DNA from: an uncultured Bacillota bacterium
GTDB lineage: Bacteria; Bacillota_I; Bacilli_A; RFN20; CAG-449
Assembly (NCBI GenBank): GCA_905204225.1
Contig: CAJKZK010000048.1
Location: forward strand, 1-12,583
Length of the DNA: 12,583 nucleotides
Direction: 5' to 3'
The position numbers and the translations under genes were made by a program. The notes beneath the pieces are model-generated. The model had not been told where the DNA came from and ran no database searches. It worked only from the letters and a program-made list of their open reading frames with translations. Positions 1 through 8,066 of this stretch are shown one piece after another. Numbering within the stretch: the first letter of the stretch is position 1; the number at the start of each line of letters is the position of its first letter.

Positions 1-176
1 TAAAAAATAATTTAATAAGAATTACAAATGATGGAACCCCTCCAGAAGGAATAATTAAAGAAGGAGGAGGTTTATCAAGTTTACGCTCGCTTATTGAAAA
101 AGAAAATGGTAAAATGATAGTGAAAAGTGAACCACAATTTGAATTAATAATAGATTTACGAGGAGAAAATAAATGA
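1..176 (+). CDS. Sensor histidine kinase, C-terminal fragment (5' end outside window)
   Basis: Reading from base 3 gives about 57 residues ending at TGA 174-176. The fragment contains ITNDGTPPEG followed by GGGLSSLRSLIEK and a final strand ending FELIIDL. This is the end of a HATPase_c domain: the N-D-G of the ATP-binding G1 region, the glycine-rich G2 turn with the conserved (G)LxxLR helix, and the last beta strand. That pattern is typical of kinases paired with NarL/LuxR-type regulators. The gene overlaps the response regulator by 4 bases (ATGA, 173-176), so the two are translationally coupled and very likely cognate. The sensor and dimerisation domains are off the window, so the signal cannot be inferred. 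The use of TGA as a stop here supports the standard bacterial code. Confidence 0.85.
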   Translation, partial: KNNLIRITNDGTPPEGIIKEGGGLSSLRSLIEKENGKMIVKSEPQFELIIDLRGENK

Positions 177-823
177 AAAATGGAAAATATTCAGTAATGA
201 TTGTAGAAGATCAACAAATGCCTAAAACTCTTTTTTCACATTATATTAATTCTTCAAAACATTTTTATTTACAAATTGCTATAGAAAACGCATCAATTGC
301 AGATATTGTTTGTACAAAAATGCCAGTTGATTTAATTCTTATGGATGTTGTTACTGAAAATGGAGAAAGTGGATTAGTAGCAGCAGAAAAAATAAAGAAG
401 AAATTCCCTAATATTAAAATAATTATTGTTACTTCTATGCCAGAATGTTCTTATATTAAAAGAGCTAAAAAAATAGGTGTAGAAGGTTTTTGGTATAAAG
501 AAATAAATGAGCAACCAATCCTTTCTATAATGGAAAAAGTTATAAACGGAGAAATTGTTTATCCTGAGCAACTTCAACCAGTAAAAGTAGGATTAGCATC
601 AAGTAACGAATTCACAGAAAAAGAATTAATAATATTACGTTTAATACTCGGAGGTTATAGCAATGTTGAAATAGCCCAAAAATTAGGAGTTTCACCAGGA
701 GTTATTAAAAACCATGTAGCAAATATGTTATTAAAAACAGGCTTTAGATCAAGAACACAACTTGCTGTAAGAGCAAGAGAAACAGGTCTTGTAATTCTTG
801 ATAAAACAGATGATGAAATATAA
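173..823 (+). CDS. NarL/LuxR-family two-component response regulator
   Basis: The protein has 216 residues, the usual length for this family. An N-terminal receiver (about 6-125) shows the acidic pair E12-D13, phospho-acceptor D58 in LILMDVV, switch Thr T87 in IIIVTSM and Lys K109, so all signalling residues are present. A LuxR-type helix-turn-helix (about 146-208) contains FTEKELIILRLILGGYSNVEIA and the recognition helix near GVIKNHVANML. The expected role is a cytoplasmic DNA-binding transcription factor phosphorylated by the kinase encoded just upstream. AGGAG at 161-165 sits 7 bases before the ATG and supports this start. It is co-transcribed with the kinase. No target can be named: the nearest operator-like site (1657-1673) belongs to another operon and has no demonstrated link. 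The gene converges on the acetyltransferase with 2 bases between them and no visible terminator. Confidence 0.93.
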   Translation: MKNGKYSVMIVEDQQMPKTLFSHYINSSKHFYLQIAIENASIADIVCTKMPVDLILMDVVTENGESGLVAAEKIKKKFPNIKIIIVTSMPECSYIKRAKKIGVEGFWYKEINEQPILSIMEKVINGEIVYPEQLQPVKVGLASSNEFTEKELIILRLILGGYSNVEIAQKLGVSPGVIKNHVANMLLKTGFRSRTQLAVRARETGLVILDKTDDEI

Positions 824-825
824 TT

Positions 826-1293
826 TTAATTATTTAATTTATACCCAAAATAAACTCTTCCTTTTTCTTGAAGAGCACCAATTTTTTTATAAAATTCAAT
901 TGAAGGAGCATTCCAATCAAGACAACTCCATTCAATTTCAATATACCCTTCATCTTTTATAATTTTTGCAATCTTAAAAAAGAATTCTTTTCCATATCCT
1001 TGATGTCGAAAATTAGGTTTAATAAATAAATCTTCTAAATGTACTTTTACATTAGCAGAAAATGAAGAAAAAATAGGATAATATATTGCATATCCAATAT
1101 TTTCACCATTATCATTTTCAGCAATAAGTGCAGTTGCAATTAATTTTTCAAAAAGCCAATAATTCAACATTTCAATAGAACCAGTCATATCATTAGGTCT
1201 TTTTTCATAATTAGCTAAACCGTTAATCAATTCATATAATAAATTAATATCTTTTTTTGTTGCTTTTCTTATAACTAGATTTTTATTTTCCAT
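826..1293 (-). CDS. GNAT N-acetyltransferase, diamine/spermidine (SSAT-like) subfamily
   Basis: The protein has 155 residues and is a complete single-domain GNAT. Visible signatures are strand beta4 with HLEDLFIKPNF (85-95), the acetyl-CoA pyrophosphate loop RHQGYG (96-101, RxxGxG), and DWNAPSIEFYKKIGA (126-140). The last closely matches the LEDxF and NxPSIxFYKxxGA motifs of spermidine/spermine and thialysine acetyltransferases. Y135 occupies the position of the catalytic Tyr in that family. The likely reaction is acetyl transfer from acetyl-CoA to a primary amine of a polyamine or thialysine-like substrate in the cytosol. The exact substrate cannot be read from sequence. The start is supported by AGGAG (complement of 1300-1304) upstream of the ATG at 1291-1293. 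The gene stands alone and convergent to the response regulator. I could not find a convincing promoter in its AT-rich upstream DNA. Confidence 0.88.
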   Translation of the reverse strand: MENKNLVIRKATKKDINLLYELINGLANYEKRPNDMTGSIEMLNYWLFEKLIATALIAENDNGENIGYAIYYPIFSSFSANVKVHLEDLFIKPNFRHQGYGKEFFFKIAKIIKDEGYIEIEWSCLDWNAPSIEFYKKIGALQEKGRVYFGYKLNN

Positions 1294-1443
1294 ATTTTAC
1301 TCCTAAAAAATAATATATTAAGAAATAAATTTTCTTATTTATTTTTTCATATTTAACAACTTTTTTCAATGATATAAATTGATAAATATATGGTTTAGTA
1401 ATATTTATTTTTTATTAATTTTTAGTATGATCTTTTATATGTA

Positions 1444-1465
1444 AATTGCTAAGATGTGAGCAATT
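1444..1465. repeat. 7-bp perfect inverted repeat with 8-base loop
   Basis: AATTGCT (1444-1450) and AGCAATT (1459-1465) are perfect inverted copies separated by AAGATGTG. No T-run follows, so it is not an intrinsic terminator. It could be a protein-binding dyad or chance in AT-rich DNA. It lies about 220 bases before the lipoprotein promoter and about 150 bases upstream of the acetyltransferase start, so it could serve either gene. Confidence 0.4.
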
Positions 1466-1656
1466 AAGTTTATGATTATCAAACCAACACTTTTTTAATT
1501 AAGATACAAATTTGCTTAATTATTAATTTTCTTTAACTTAGAGTATAACAAATAATTTAAATAAATTTGAGTATGAAATGGCAATATTACCTACTGAAAA
1601 GGACTTTATTTATTAATATAGTCAAAAATTAACATAATGTAAGGGTTTTCTTGTAT

Positions 1657-1673
1657 TTATTACTTTGTAATAA
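1657..1673. promoter_or_regulatory. Operator-like palindrome TTATTAC-TTT-GTAATAA overlapping the -35 box
   Basis: A perfect 7-3-7 dyad covers the putative -35 hexamer (TTGTAA, 1665-1670) of the lipoprotein operon. Symmetry at this position is what a repressor-binding site looks like, because occupancy would block sigma-factor contact. The size suits a dimeric winged-helix or Fur-like regulator, but the sequence is not a consensus I can assign. No regulator gene lies adjacent apart from the NarL-type response regulator, and those usually bind other motifs. Confidence 0.5.
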
Positions 1674-1692
1674 GATTAATAATATGTATAAT
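1665..1692 (+). promoter_or_regulatory. Sigma-A type promoter of the lipoprotein operon
   Basis: A perfect -10 box TATAAT (1687-1692) is preceded by TTGTAA (1665-1670; four of six match TTGACA) with a 16-base spacer. Transcription would begin near 1699, leaving a short leader before AAGGAGGT at 1718-1725 and the ATG at 1731. In DNA this rich in A and T a TATAAT alone is weak evidence. The spacing and position directly before a strong Shine-Dalgarno raise confidence. Confidence 0.55.
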
Positions 1693-1717
1693 ATTTTTAT
1701 TGTGTAGTTAAAAAAAT

Positions 1718-1725
1718 AAGGAGGT
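1718..1725 (+). promoter_or_regulatory. Consensus Shine-Dalgarno of the first lipoprotein
   Basis: AAGGAGGT is a full-length match to the anti-Shine-Dalgarno, 5 bases before ATG 1731. It is the strongest ribosome binding site in the window and suggests the first protein of the operon is made in quantity. Confidence 0.85.
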
Positions 1726-1730
1726 TTACT

Positions 1731-4070
1731 ATGACAAAAAACAAAAGCAAAGTTGTACTAGCTTTAGCAATTAGTTGTCTTATTGCATCTTGTACTTCTA
1801 CTGTTACTAGTAGCTCAAACTCTTCTAGTAATAATTCATCAAGTGTTCAAGACAGTGGAAATAGTCAAAGCAGTTCATCTATTACAAATCCAACAAAAAT
1901 CAATAAAGAAATTATTGCAAAAAAACTAAATTCAGTAGTAGAAGCAAATAATTTTACTTTAGAGACAGAAATTATTGAAGATTCAATTAAAAAAACTGAT
2001 ATTTATAATGAAAAATATGTTCATTTAGAAACAAAGGGAAAGTCACATATTTTAATGCAAAATATTAATGACTCATCTAAAATTAATTCTTATAGTTTTA
2101 ATAACTCCAATAAAAAACTCGAATTTTTGTCAATTGATAGTGAATTAGTTAATGGTGAATATAAAAACAAAACTAATTTATCTTCATTCAATCCTTTAAA
2201 TGAATATAAAAACGAAAAGAATAGAGGAACATTTACTAAAGATGATATTTTATTAAGTGTCGATGATTATGTAACTAACAACTTCGGAATTGTTATTTCT
2301 TTTGCATCAATGCTTAATTTAAAAGAACTTGCTGAAAATGAAACATTTGTTTATGCTAAATTTAATTTAGATGAAAAAGAAAATTTGGTATTTACTCTTG
2401 TAGAATTAGTAGGTTTAGATACATTTGTTGATTACGCTCGTGGCACTTTTAAAAATATCAATAATTCTACATCTAAATTAGAAGAAGATTTATTAAATAA
2501 TTCATTTAATTATGAAACAATTTCTTCTACTGTTTTAGATAGTGCTAAAAAAGAATCTTATGCTTTCGAATTGGAATTTGATCAAACAAATGAATATGGT
2601 GGAGGATGGATAGAAGATACAGGTGTCTATGATGTTCATAAAGATACACTTCACACTAAAATTGGTTATGATGAACATTACTACACTAAAAAGAATAATA
2701 ATTCTTATGAAGTATATCTTGATTCTCTAAATAATGTACAAGAAAAAGACACTTCTATTGCTTGGAATGATATTAATTATTTAAATGATATCGTTTCATC
2801 AAATAACTTAATGAAACTTGATGGAAATAATTTCCGATACATTGGTTCAGACACATTTAAATTATTTAACGCTTTAACATCTGCTAAATCAATGGGTGAG
2901 CTTGATATTGAATATATTGATTTTGAAATCGACTCAACTGGATTCAAATCTGCTCATGCAAAATTTGAAGATAGTTATGAAATTGCTGGACGTCAATTTG
3001 TTTGGTATGAAGCATTTGTTAAAATCACCGAAGGAAATAATATTACTCTTCCTACACCATTAGAAGAAACAAGTGATACAAATGATATTCGAAAAACATT
3101 CAGCTATTTTAAAGATACTTTCTCTGTTAAAATGTATGATGACCGTGATAAAAGCAATGTAACTAATGTTACTTTTTCTAATGTTGCGGGTAGTAAATAT
3201 ATCTTAAGAGAAGAAAAGACATTAAAACCTGGCTCATTAGAAGAATATAACAATAAAAGAACCGGTTTTGGAGTCAATAAAAATAATGAAGTTGTAGAAT
3301 TTATGATTAATTCAGAAAATGATGTCTTTGCATTAAGCAAACCAAGAAATGATATTTCTATTAATGATGTTCTTAACATGAATATTAGTGAAAACTTATT
3401 TAAGAAATCTACAATGGATGGTGTTCCTTGCTATAGTTTAAGAACAAGCTTATTAAAAGTTGATGATAACTTGCTCGGATACAATCATTTAAAAGACTTC
3501 CGTCCAATGTCATTAAAAGTTTATTTCACTGATAATAAAGCAATTAAACCAACAAGTTATAACTATCGATATAGTTATAATGATGGACAATCAACTGGAT
3601 CAGAAACCGTTGAATTTACTGGTATTGGTGCTGACGAAGTAGAAATTGATGAAACATTAGCAAGTAAGATTGCCGAGTTAACAACTTATCAAGAACCTTC
3701 TACTTGGGAAATGGAAGAAAATGTTTATGGAACATTAATCTCTTTCTTAGGCGAAGGAAAAGCTGCATTAGTACCTTATATATATGAAAAAAAACTATTT
3801 GGAAAATGGTACGCTATTACAACTAATATTGTTAATGGTAAGCCAACAAGACTATCCATTTATTTACCAGATACATACATTGACTTTGATGATGACACAA
3901 ATTATATGCAACGATTAGAAGATAAAATAAAACAAAATTCACACTTTGTTAAAGATATTGATTCTAAAGGAAAGACTATTTATTACTATGAAGATGGTAA
4001 TGTTTATACATTGGCTATTGCATTAAGTGATAATCCAAAAAGTGGAATTGAAGTTTATATTCCAGATTAA
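1731..4070 (+). CDS. Large surface lipoprotein with four repeated modules (first of three)
   Basis: The protein has 779 residues. The signal peptide has a Lys-rich start (MTKNKSK), a hydrophobic core and a lipobox ending IASC with C21 as the lipidated Cys. A Ser/Asn/Gln-rich linker follows (22-52). The rest is polar, beta-rich and lacks membrane segments, so it should be anchored outside the cytoplasmic membrane. By eye it divides into modules at about 60-240, 250-440, 450-640 and 650-779. The first three end in a similar strand and turn (ARGTFKNINNS; EAFVKITEGNN; ETVEFTGIGAD). The first three modules align along their length with the next gene product, for example SIAWNDINYL...NFRYIGSDTF with DVSWNDLIKP...TYRYFGYHSE. 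I recognise no named family or catalytic motif. Ligand binding, adhesion or coat function is inference. The promoter and Shine-Dalgarno lie directly upstream. Confidence 0.85.
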   Translation: MTKNKSKVVLALAISCLIASCTSTVTSSSNSSSNNSSSVQDSGNSQSSSSITNPTKINKEIIAKKLNSVVEANNFTLETEIIEDSIKKTDIYNEKYVHLETKGKSHILMQNINDSSKINSYSFNNSNKKLEFLSIDSELVNGEYKNKTNLSSFNPLNEYKNEKNRGTFTKDDILLSVDDYVTNNFGIVISFASMLNLKELAENETFVYAKFNLDEKENLVFTLVELVGLDTFVDYARGTFKNINNSTSKLEEDLLNNSFNYETISSTVLDSAKKESYAFELEFDQTNEYGGGWIEDTGVYDVHKDTLHTKIGYDEHYYTKKNNNSYEVYLDSLNNVQEKDTSIAWNDINYLNDIVSSNNLMKLDGNNFRYIGSDTFKLFNALTSAKSMGELDIEYIDFEIDSTGFKSAHAKFEDSYEIAGRQFVWYEAFVKITEGNNITLPTPLEETSDTNDIRKTFSYFKDTFSVKMYDDRDKSNVTNVTFSNVAGSKYILREEKTLKPGSLEEYNNKRTGFGVNKNNEVVEFMINSENDVFALSKPRNDISINDVLNMNISENLFKKSTMDGVPCYSLRTSLLKVDDNLLGYNHLKDFRPMSLKVYFTDNKAIKPTSYNYRYSYNDGQSTGSETVEFTGIGADEVEIDETLASKIAELTTYQEPSTWEMEENVYGTLISFLGEGKAALVPYIYEKKLFGKWYAITTNIVNGKPTRLSIYLPDTYIDFDDDTNYMQRLEDKIKQNSHFVKDIDSKGKTIYYYEDGNVYTLAIALSDNPKSGIEVYIPD

Positions 4071-4072
4071 TG

Positions 4073-4079
4073 AAAGGAG
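4073..4079 (+). promoter_or_regulatory. Shine-Dalgarno that fixes the start of the second lipoprotein
   Basis: AAAGGAG lies 10 bases before ATG 4090. It decides against an in-frame upstream ATG at 4027, which would lie inside the preceding gene and place 21 polar residues ahead of the signal peptide. Confidence 0.8.
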
Positions 4080-4089
4080 ACTTAATAAT

Positions 4090-6048
4090 ATGAATTCAAA
4101 ATTAAAATTATTATTAGCTTGTTCTATTTTAGTTATTTCTAGTTGCTCAACACATTCTTATAGTACAAGTATTAGTGACCCTGAAAATACACCTTCAGAT
4201 TTCTATAATTCCTTACCTCAAGAGAAAAATGAAAATTATTTATATAAATATTTAACATATATCGGTCTTCATGGTAATTACACTTTAACTTATGATATTG
4301 AAGGCACTGAATGCTATGACTTATTTAATAAAGATTATTATTATATGTCAATTTTAAATAATGGTGGCATTCTTCTTCCTTATTATGATCAAAGTGAAAT
4401 AGAAGGTAATGTTGTATATCGTTATGAATTAGACAATAATAATATTAACATTCTATTGCCTGAAAATGGTATTAGTAGCGAAAAATATTATGTAGATAGC
4501 ATCAACGAAATAAGTTATTTTTCATTGTTAGCGGATGAAACTGATACAAGATACCATATCTCTCGTGATTCATTTATTTATAATAAAACCGATGATAAAT
4601 ATTATTCTAATAGTGTAACTTTAAATTCATTATTAACAATAGCTGTTGGTTATTCTAGTTTAGTATTTAATGGATTAGTGTCTGGTGTATCATTTGATTT
4701 CTTAAATAACGGAGATATCTCATACACTATTTACATGACAGGTTTAGATGAAAATGGAGAGAAATATTCTTCTAAAGTTACAACAGCTAGATTCTCAAAT
4801 ATTAATGATTCAAAAATAGAATCAATAGAAAAATATAAAAAAGATTTTTCTTTTAAAGAAACATTAAATGAATCAAGTGAAGATTTATTTAAATCTACTT
4901 CGTTAGCTACTCACAGTGTTGTAGAACAACAAGTTGGAAATGAAGAAAAAGAAACAATTTTAAATAGTGATTTAAAATATAATTCTAATTTTATTAATAT
5001 TGATACAAATGATCTTACAAATAATAGAAAATATTCTTATGTTTATAAAAATAAAGAAAATATAGCTACTGTTGTTGGAATTAATGGTTTAAACGAAGTT
5101 ATTGAAGATGCATCTGATGTTTCTTGGAATGATTTAATTAAACCTAGTGAAGTATTTGATCACAATGCTTTTAGAAAAATAAGTGACAATACTTATCGAT
5201 ATTTTGGTTACCATAGCGAAGCACTATTTTTCTCATTAACCTATTTAAACTTTGAAATGGCAATTAAGAGTTTAGACGTTGTTGTAGAAAATAATTCTAT
5301 TAAAGAAATGAATGTTGCTTTATATCGCAATGTATCTGATGAAGATTCTAGTTATATATCAACTTTTATTAAAGTTACATTCTCAAAAAATCCTACAATT
5401 AATGAACCAACACCATTTACTATTACTACCCAAAAAGAAATTGAAGATAATAATAGAATTAGTCAAGCATTTAGTAAAATTAAATCTGGCAACAATTTTG
5501 AAGCAATAATTGAAGATTATGGTTCCTACACAAACATGAAAACTAAAATGATTGTGGCAGACAACATCGTTTACTTTGAACAATATGAAGAATTATCCAC
5601 AACAGTTATTAGTTCTCGTGGTTATGTTGAAAAAGAAGGAAAAGTAATTCCATTTGTTGTTGAAACTAATGATCAAGGAGAAAAAACTCCAAAAGCACTT
5701 AATGTAGAAAATGTAGAAAAAACATTGAATGACTATATTGGATTTAGTTTAAATTCTTTAGTATTTACACTTAATGATAACATTATTGTTCCTAAAACAA
5801 ATGTAATTGATATTGCTAATTATATGTTTCCACAATTCTTCTCTGATTTCTCATTAAGTTATATGGTTGTGGATACATTAAAAATGAACTTAAACAATAA
5901 TAATGAAATCACAAAAATTTTATATAATTATAGTCGACCTGTCGGAGATTCTTATCAATCTTACGAAGGAAAAGAATCTATAACATTTTCAAATTACGGA
6001 ACTGCTAAGTTAGGACCTAACCTAACTAAAAAGATAAATGCATTATAA
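4090..6048 (+). CDS. Surface lipoprotein, paralogue of the preceding gene (three modules)
   Basis: The protein has 652 residues. The start at 4090 is chosen because it gives a clean signal peptide (MNSKLKLLLACSILVISSC) with lipidated C19 and has a good Shine-Dalgarno. Modules lie at about 45-245, 255-440 and 450-645. They correspond in order to the first three of the upstream protein: NYTLTYDIEG matches NFTLETEIIE; SWNDL...YRYFG matches AWNDI...FRYIG; NNNEITKILYNYS with ITFSNYGTAKL matches DNKAIKPTSYNYR with VEFTGIGADEV. The fourth upstream module has no counterpart, so this copy is shorter. It begins 19 bases after the previous stop, in the same operon. The arrangement points to tandem duplication followed by strong divergence. 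Function is unknown. It should be an extracytoplasmic, membrane-anchored protein, with no enzyme motif seen. Confidence 0.85.
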   Translation: MNSKLKLLLACSILVISSCSTHSYSTSISDPENTPSDFYNSLPQEKNENYLYKYLTYIGLHGNYTLTYDIEGTECYDLFNKDYYYMSILNNGGILLPYYDQSEIEGNVVYRYELDNNNINILLPENGISSEKYYVDSINEISYFSLLADETDTRYHISRDSFIYNKTDDKYYSNSVTLNSLLTIAVGYSSLVFNGLVSGVSFDFLNNGDISYTIYMTGLDENGEKYSSKVTTARFSNINDSKIESIEKYKKDFSFKETLNESSEDLFKSTSLATHSVVEQQVGNEEKETILNSDLKYNSNFINIDTNDLTNNRKYSYVYKNKENIATVVGINGLNEVIEDASDVSWNDLIKPSEVFDHNAFRKISDNTYRYFGYHSEALFFSLTYLNFEMAIKSLDVVVENNSIKEMNVALYRNVSDEDSSYISTFIKVTFSKNPTINEPTPFTITTQKEIEDNNRISQAFSKIKSGNNFEAIIEDYGSYTNMKTKMIVADNIVYFEQYEELSTTVISSRGYVEKEGKVIPFVVETNDQGEKTPKALNVENVEKTLNDYIGFSLNSLVFTLNDNIIVPKTNVIDIANYMFPQFFSDFSLSYMVVDTLKMNLNNNNEITKILYNYSRPVGDSYQSYEGKESITFSNYGTAKLGPNLTKKINAL

Positions 6049-6066
6049 TAAATGGAGTAAATATTT

Positions 6067-8034
6067 ATGAAAAATGGAAAATTATTAATTTTAGTGTTAT
6101 TACCTCTTGCACTTGCAAGTTGTAATAACCAAACATCAAATTCATTTACAAGTGGAAGCTCAGTTTCCACCACAATAAATAACACAACATCAACTACTTC
6201 ACAAGAAATTCTACCTACTGATATTGATGTCCAAGTTAATGGAAAATATATTTTAAATAATGGCATTTATGATGTTTTAGTAGGAGAAGAAATTTCTTTT
6301 ACTAGCAAAGTTATGCCTGAAAATGCTACTAATAAAGAAATTGTTTACACTATCTCTGATGAACATAAAGATGAAGTATCTCTTAGTAAAGATAAAATCA
6401 AATTTCTCAAAGCTGCTAATGAAATTAAAATAAATGTATCTGTTAAAGGAACATCAGTAAACAAAGAATTAATATTTAAAGTTTCAACTTTGGAATCTAG
6501 ATTCTTATCATCTTTAAAAAATATTAAAGACTCAACCAAGGCAGCAGAATTAAAAGCAAATAAAGTAACATTCCAAAATTCTTCTGACAATGTAATCACC
6601 GCAGAATTATTTAAAAATGAATTAATTCAAACAACTACATCTGGCTTAAAAATCGTTAGACAAATAAAAAACAATACTTATTATGAATATCGTTTTGATG
6701 ATGGATACCTAATTGAATTTGTAAAAGAAGAAATAACAAACGAAAATAGACAAGATGCACAACAAAAAACAAATTATATTTTTGCTAATAATCAATATGG
6801 TTTTTATACAATTTTATTTGGAGATAATGGATTAATTAATGATTTTACAAAAAATACAGGTACACTAAAATGTGAAACTACTTCTGATGGATATATTTTA
6901 TCCACATCTTCTAGTAGCAAAGATTCTATTACAGAAGAAGTGACTTATTTAAAAGAAACATTAACATTAAATGTTAAAGAAAATGTTGTTACAAAATTTG
7001 ATTTTGAAAAACAAGAATTTGATTCAGAAACATCGACAACACCTTTAGCTACATCATTTATTAAGATGACTTTAGAAGGAACAAGCAAAATAGAAAATGC
7101 AAACTCTATTAATGAAGATGATTTCAAATATGGTGATTTTACTCCTTCTATTTCCACTTCAAACGGAAAATATTATGTAGGAATGACTTATGGCTTTGAT
7201 ATTGCTTCTAATAACGAAAATGCTTCTGATTTAGTTGATAAAATTACTGTAACTAGAGTTGAAAATGATGGAGAATACGAAGGTGATGTTCTCACTTATA
7301 ATTCTTTAAGTGAAACATTTAAAGTAAACATTGCTGGCAAAGCAAAAATTACTTTTAGATCACAAAGTGGTGTAACTAAAACTATTTCTATTACTACATC
7401 TAAACGACCAGTTAATAATATCATAATCGATCAAGAAACAAGTCAAATTACACAAGGACAAACTATTAAATTAAGTGCAACTGTTTATCCTAATACTGTT
7501 TCACAAAATTACGTAGCTAAAATAACTGAAGGTGACTCCCTTGCATCATTAACTAAAAATAGTGATGGCTCTTATTCATTAACTGCTAATGAAAATGCCA
7601 CAGTAGGTGCAACAATTAAAGTAATATTTGAAGCAGCTGAACTTAAAGAAGATGGTAGTAAAGCTATTGCAGAAATTACTTTAACAATAAAAGAAAAATC
7701 ATCTTCTTCTGATAATAACTTAGCAGGTGAATGGACTGCAATTAATGATGATGCTGGATATAATCCTAATTTAGTATTAAATAATGATGGTACTGGAACA
7801 TTAGATTTTTATAACGTAGATTATTTTATGAATTCAAGTCTTACGTTAGAATGGCAAAATGATAATACAAACATTATCACTAAGATAAAAGAACTTGATA
7901 ATTATGGTGAAGAAATAGAAAGTGAAAATTACATTATTGAAGAATCTATATACACTAATGGTATTTTAAAAATAGTTCTTGGTGATGCTTTTGATTCTAG
8001 CTTAAAATATACTTTCACATTTCAAAAAGCATAA
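6067..8034 (+). CDS. Surface lipoprotein with Ig-like (Big2-type) domains and GxW C-terminal barrel
   Basis: The protein has 655 residues and follows the previous gene by 18 bases, with GGAG at 6054-6057. The signal peptide ends in lipobox LASC (C19), followed by a Ser/Thr/Asn linker (20-47). An Ig-like domain (about 52-140) has the VLVGEEISFTSKVMPENATNKEIVYTI-type pattern of bacterial Big2 folds. A central part (about 143-345) ends TSFIKMTLEGTSKI, very like STFIKVTFSKNPTI of the preceding protein, so it probably carries one copy of the shared module. Two more Ig-like segments follow (about 360-445 and 446-543; the latter has ITQGQTIKLSATVYPN). A Ser-rich hinge leads to a C-terminal domain (551-655) starting GEWTA with LVLNNDGTGTLDF, typical of small lipocalin-like barrels. 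Big domains usually serve adhesion or spacing on the cell surface. The ligand is unknown. It is the last gene before the terminator. Confidence 0.85.
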   Translation: MKNGKLLILVLLPLALASCNNQTSNSFTSGSSVSTTINNTTSTTSQEILPTDIDVQVNGKYILNNGIYDVLVGEEISFTSKVMPENATNKEIVYTISDEHKDEVSLSKDKIKFLKAANEIKINVSVKGTSVNKELIFKVSTLESRFLSSLKNIKDSTKAAELKANKVTFQNSSDNVITAELFKNELIQTTTSGLKIVRQIKNNTYYEYRFDDGYLIEFVKEEITNENRQDAQQKTNYIFANNQYGFYTILFGDNGLINDFTKNTGTLKCETTSDGYILSTSSSSKDSITEEVTYLKETLTLNVKENVVTKFDFEKQEFDSETSTTPLATSFIKMTLEGTSKIENANSINEDDFKYGDFTPSISTSNGKYYVGMTYGFDIASNNENASDLVDKITVTRVENDGEYEGDVLTYNSLSETFKVNIAGKAKITFRSQSGVTKTISITTSKRPVNNIIIDQETSQITQGQTIKLSATVYPNTVSQNYVAKITEGDSLASLTKNSDGSYSLTANENATVGATIKVIFEAAELKEDGSKAIAEITLTIKEKSSSSDNNLAGEWTAINDDAGYNPNLVLNNDGTGTLDFYNVDYFMNSSLTLEWQNDNTNIITKIKELDNYGEEIESENYIIEESIYTNGILKIVLGDAFDSSLKYTFTFQKA

Positions 8035-8066
8035 TAAAAAAATTTTTTAGACTTAAAAATTAAAAT

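Larger units (their letters stand above)
1294..1730. other. Intergenic regulatory spacer between divergent genes
   Basis: This is 437 bases of very AT-rich DNA between the acetyltransferase (minus) and the lipoprotein operon (plus). It contains the acetyltransferase Shine-Dalgarno at its left edge, an inverted repeat at 1444-1465, and a promoter, palindrome and Shine-Dalgarno cluster at 1657-1725. Only very short open frames occur, for example 1573-1632, and I do not consider them genes. Confidence 0.7.

Noticed and set aside
174..176. TGA read as Trp (Mollicute code 4)
   Set aside because: Readthrough would extend the kinase only a few codons past its natural ATGA junction, and no other gene needs TGA as Trp. 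Trp is encoded by TGG throughout.
1573..1632. Short plus-strand frames starting MKWQYY and MAILPTEK in the spacer
   Set aside because: They have only 19 and 12 codons, no ribosome binding site and no hairpin or attenuator context that would make them leader peptides.
3104..3379. Antisense open frames within the lipoprotein genes (also 5383-5583, 5994-6266, 6345-6599, 6945-7157)
   Set aside because: All lie opposite strongly supported coding sequence and have no Shine-Dalgarno or domain signal. They are shadows.
3787..3794. Run of eight A in the first lipoprotein gene as a phase-variation site
   Set aside because: Runs of this length are expected at this base composition and occur elsewhere in the window. 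There is no further sign of phase control.
4027..4089. Upstream in-frame ATG for the second lipoprotein
   Set aside because: It lies inside the preceding gene, would put 21 polar residues before a perfect lipoprotein signal, and lacks the AAAGGAG that precedes ATG 4090.
5312..5509. Plus-strand open frame inside the second lipoprotein gene
   Set aside because: It lies in another frame of a well-supported gene, has a low-complexity Leu/Lys-rich product and no ribosome binding site.
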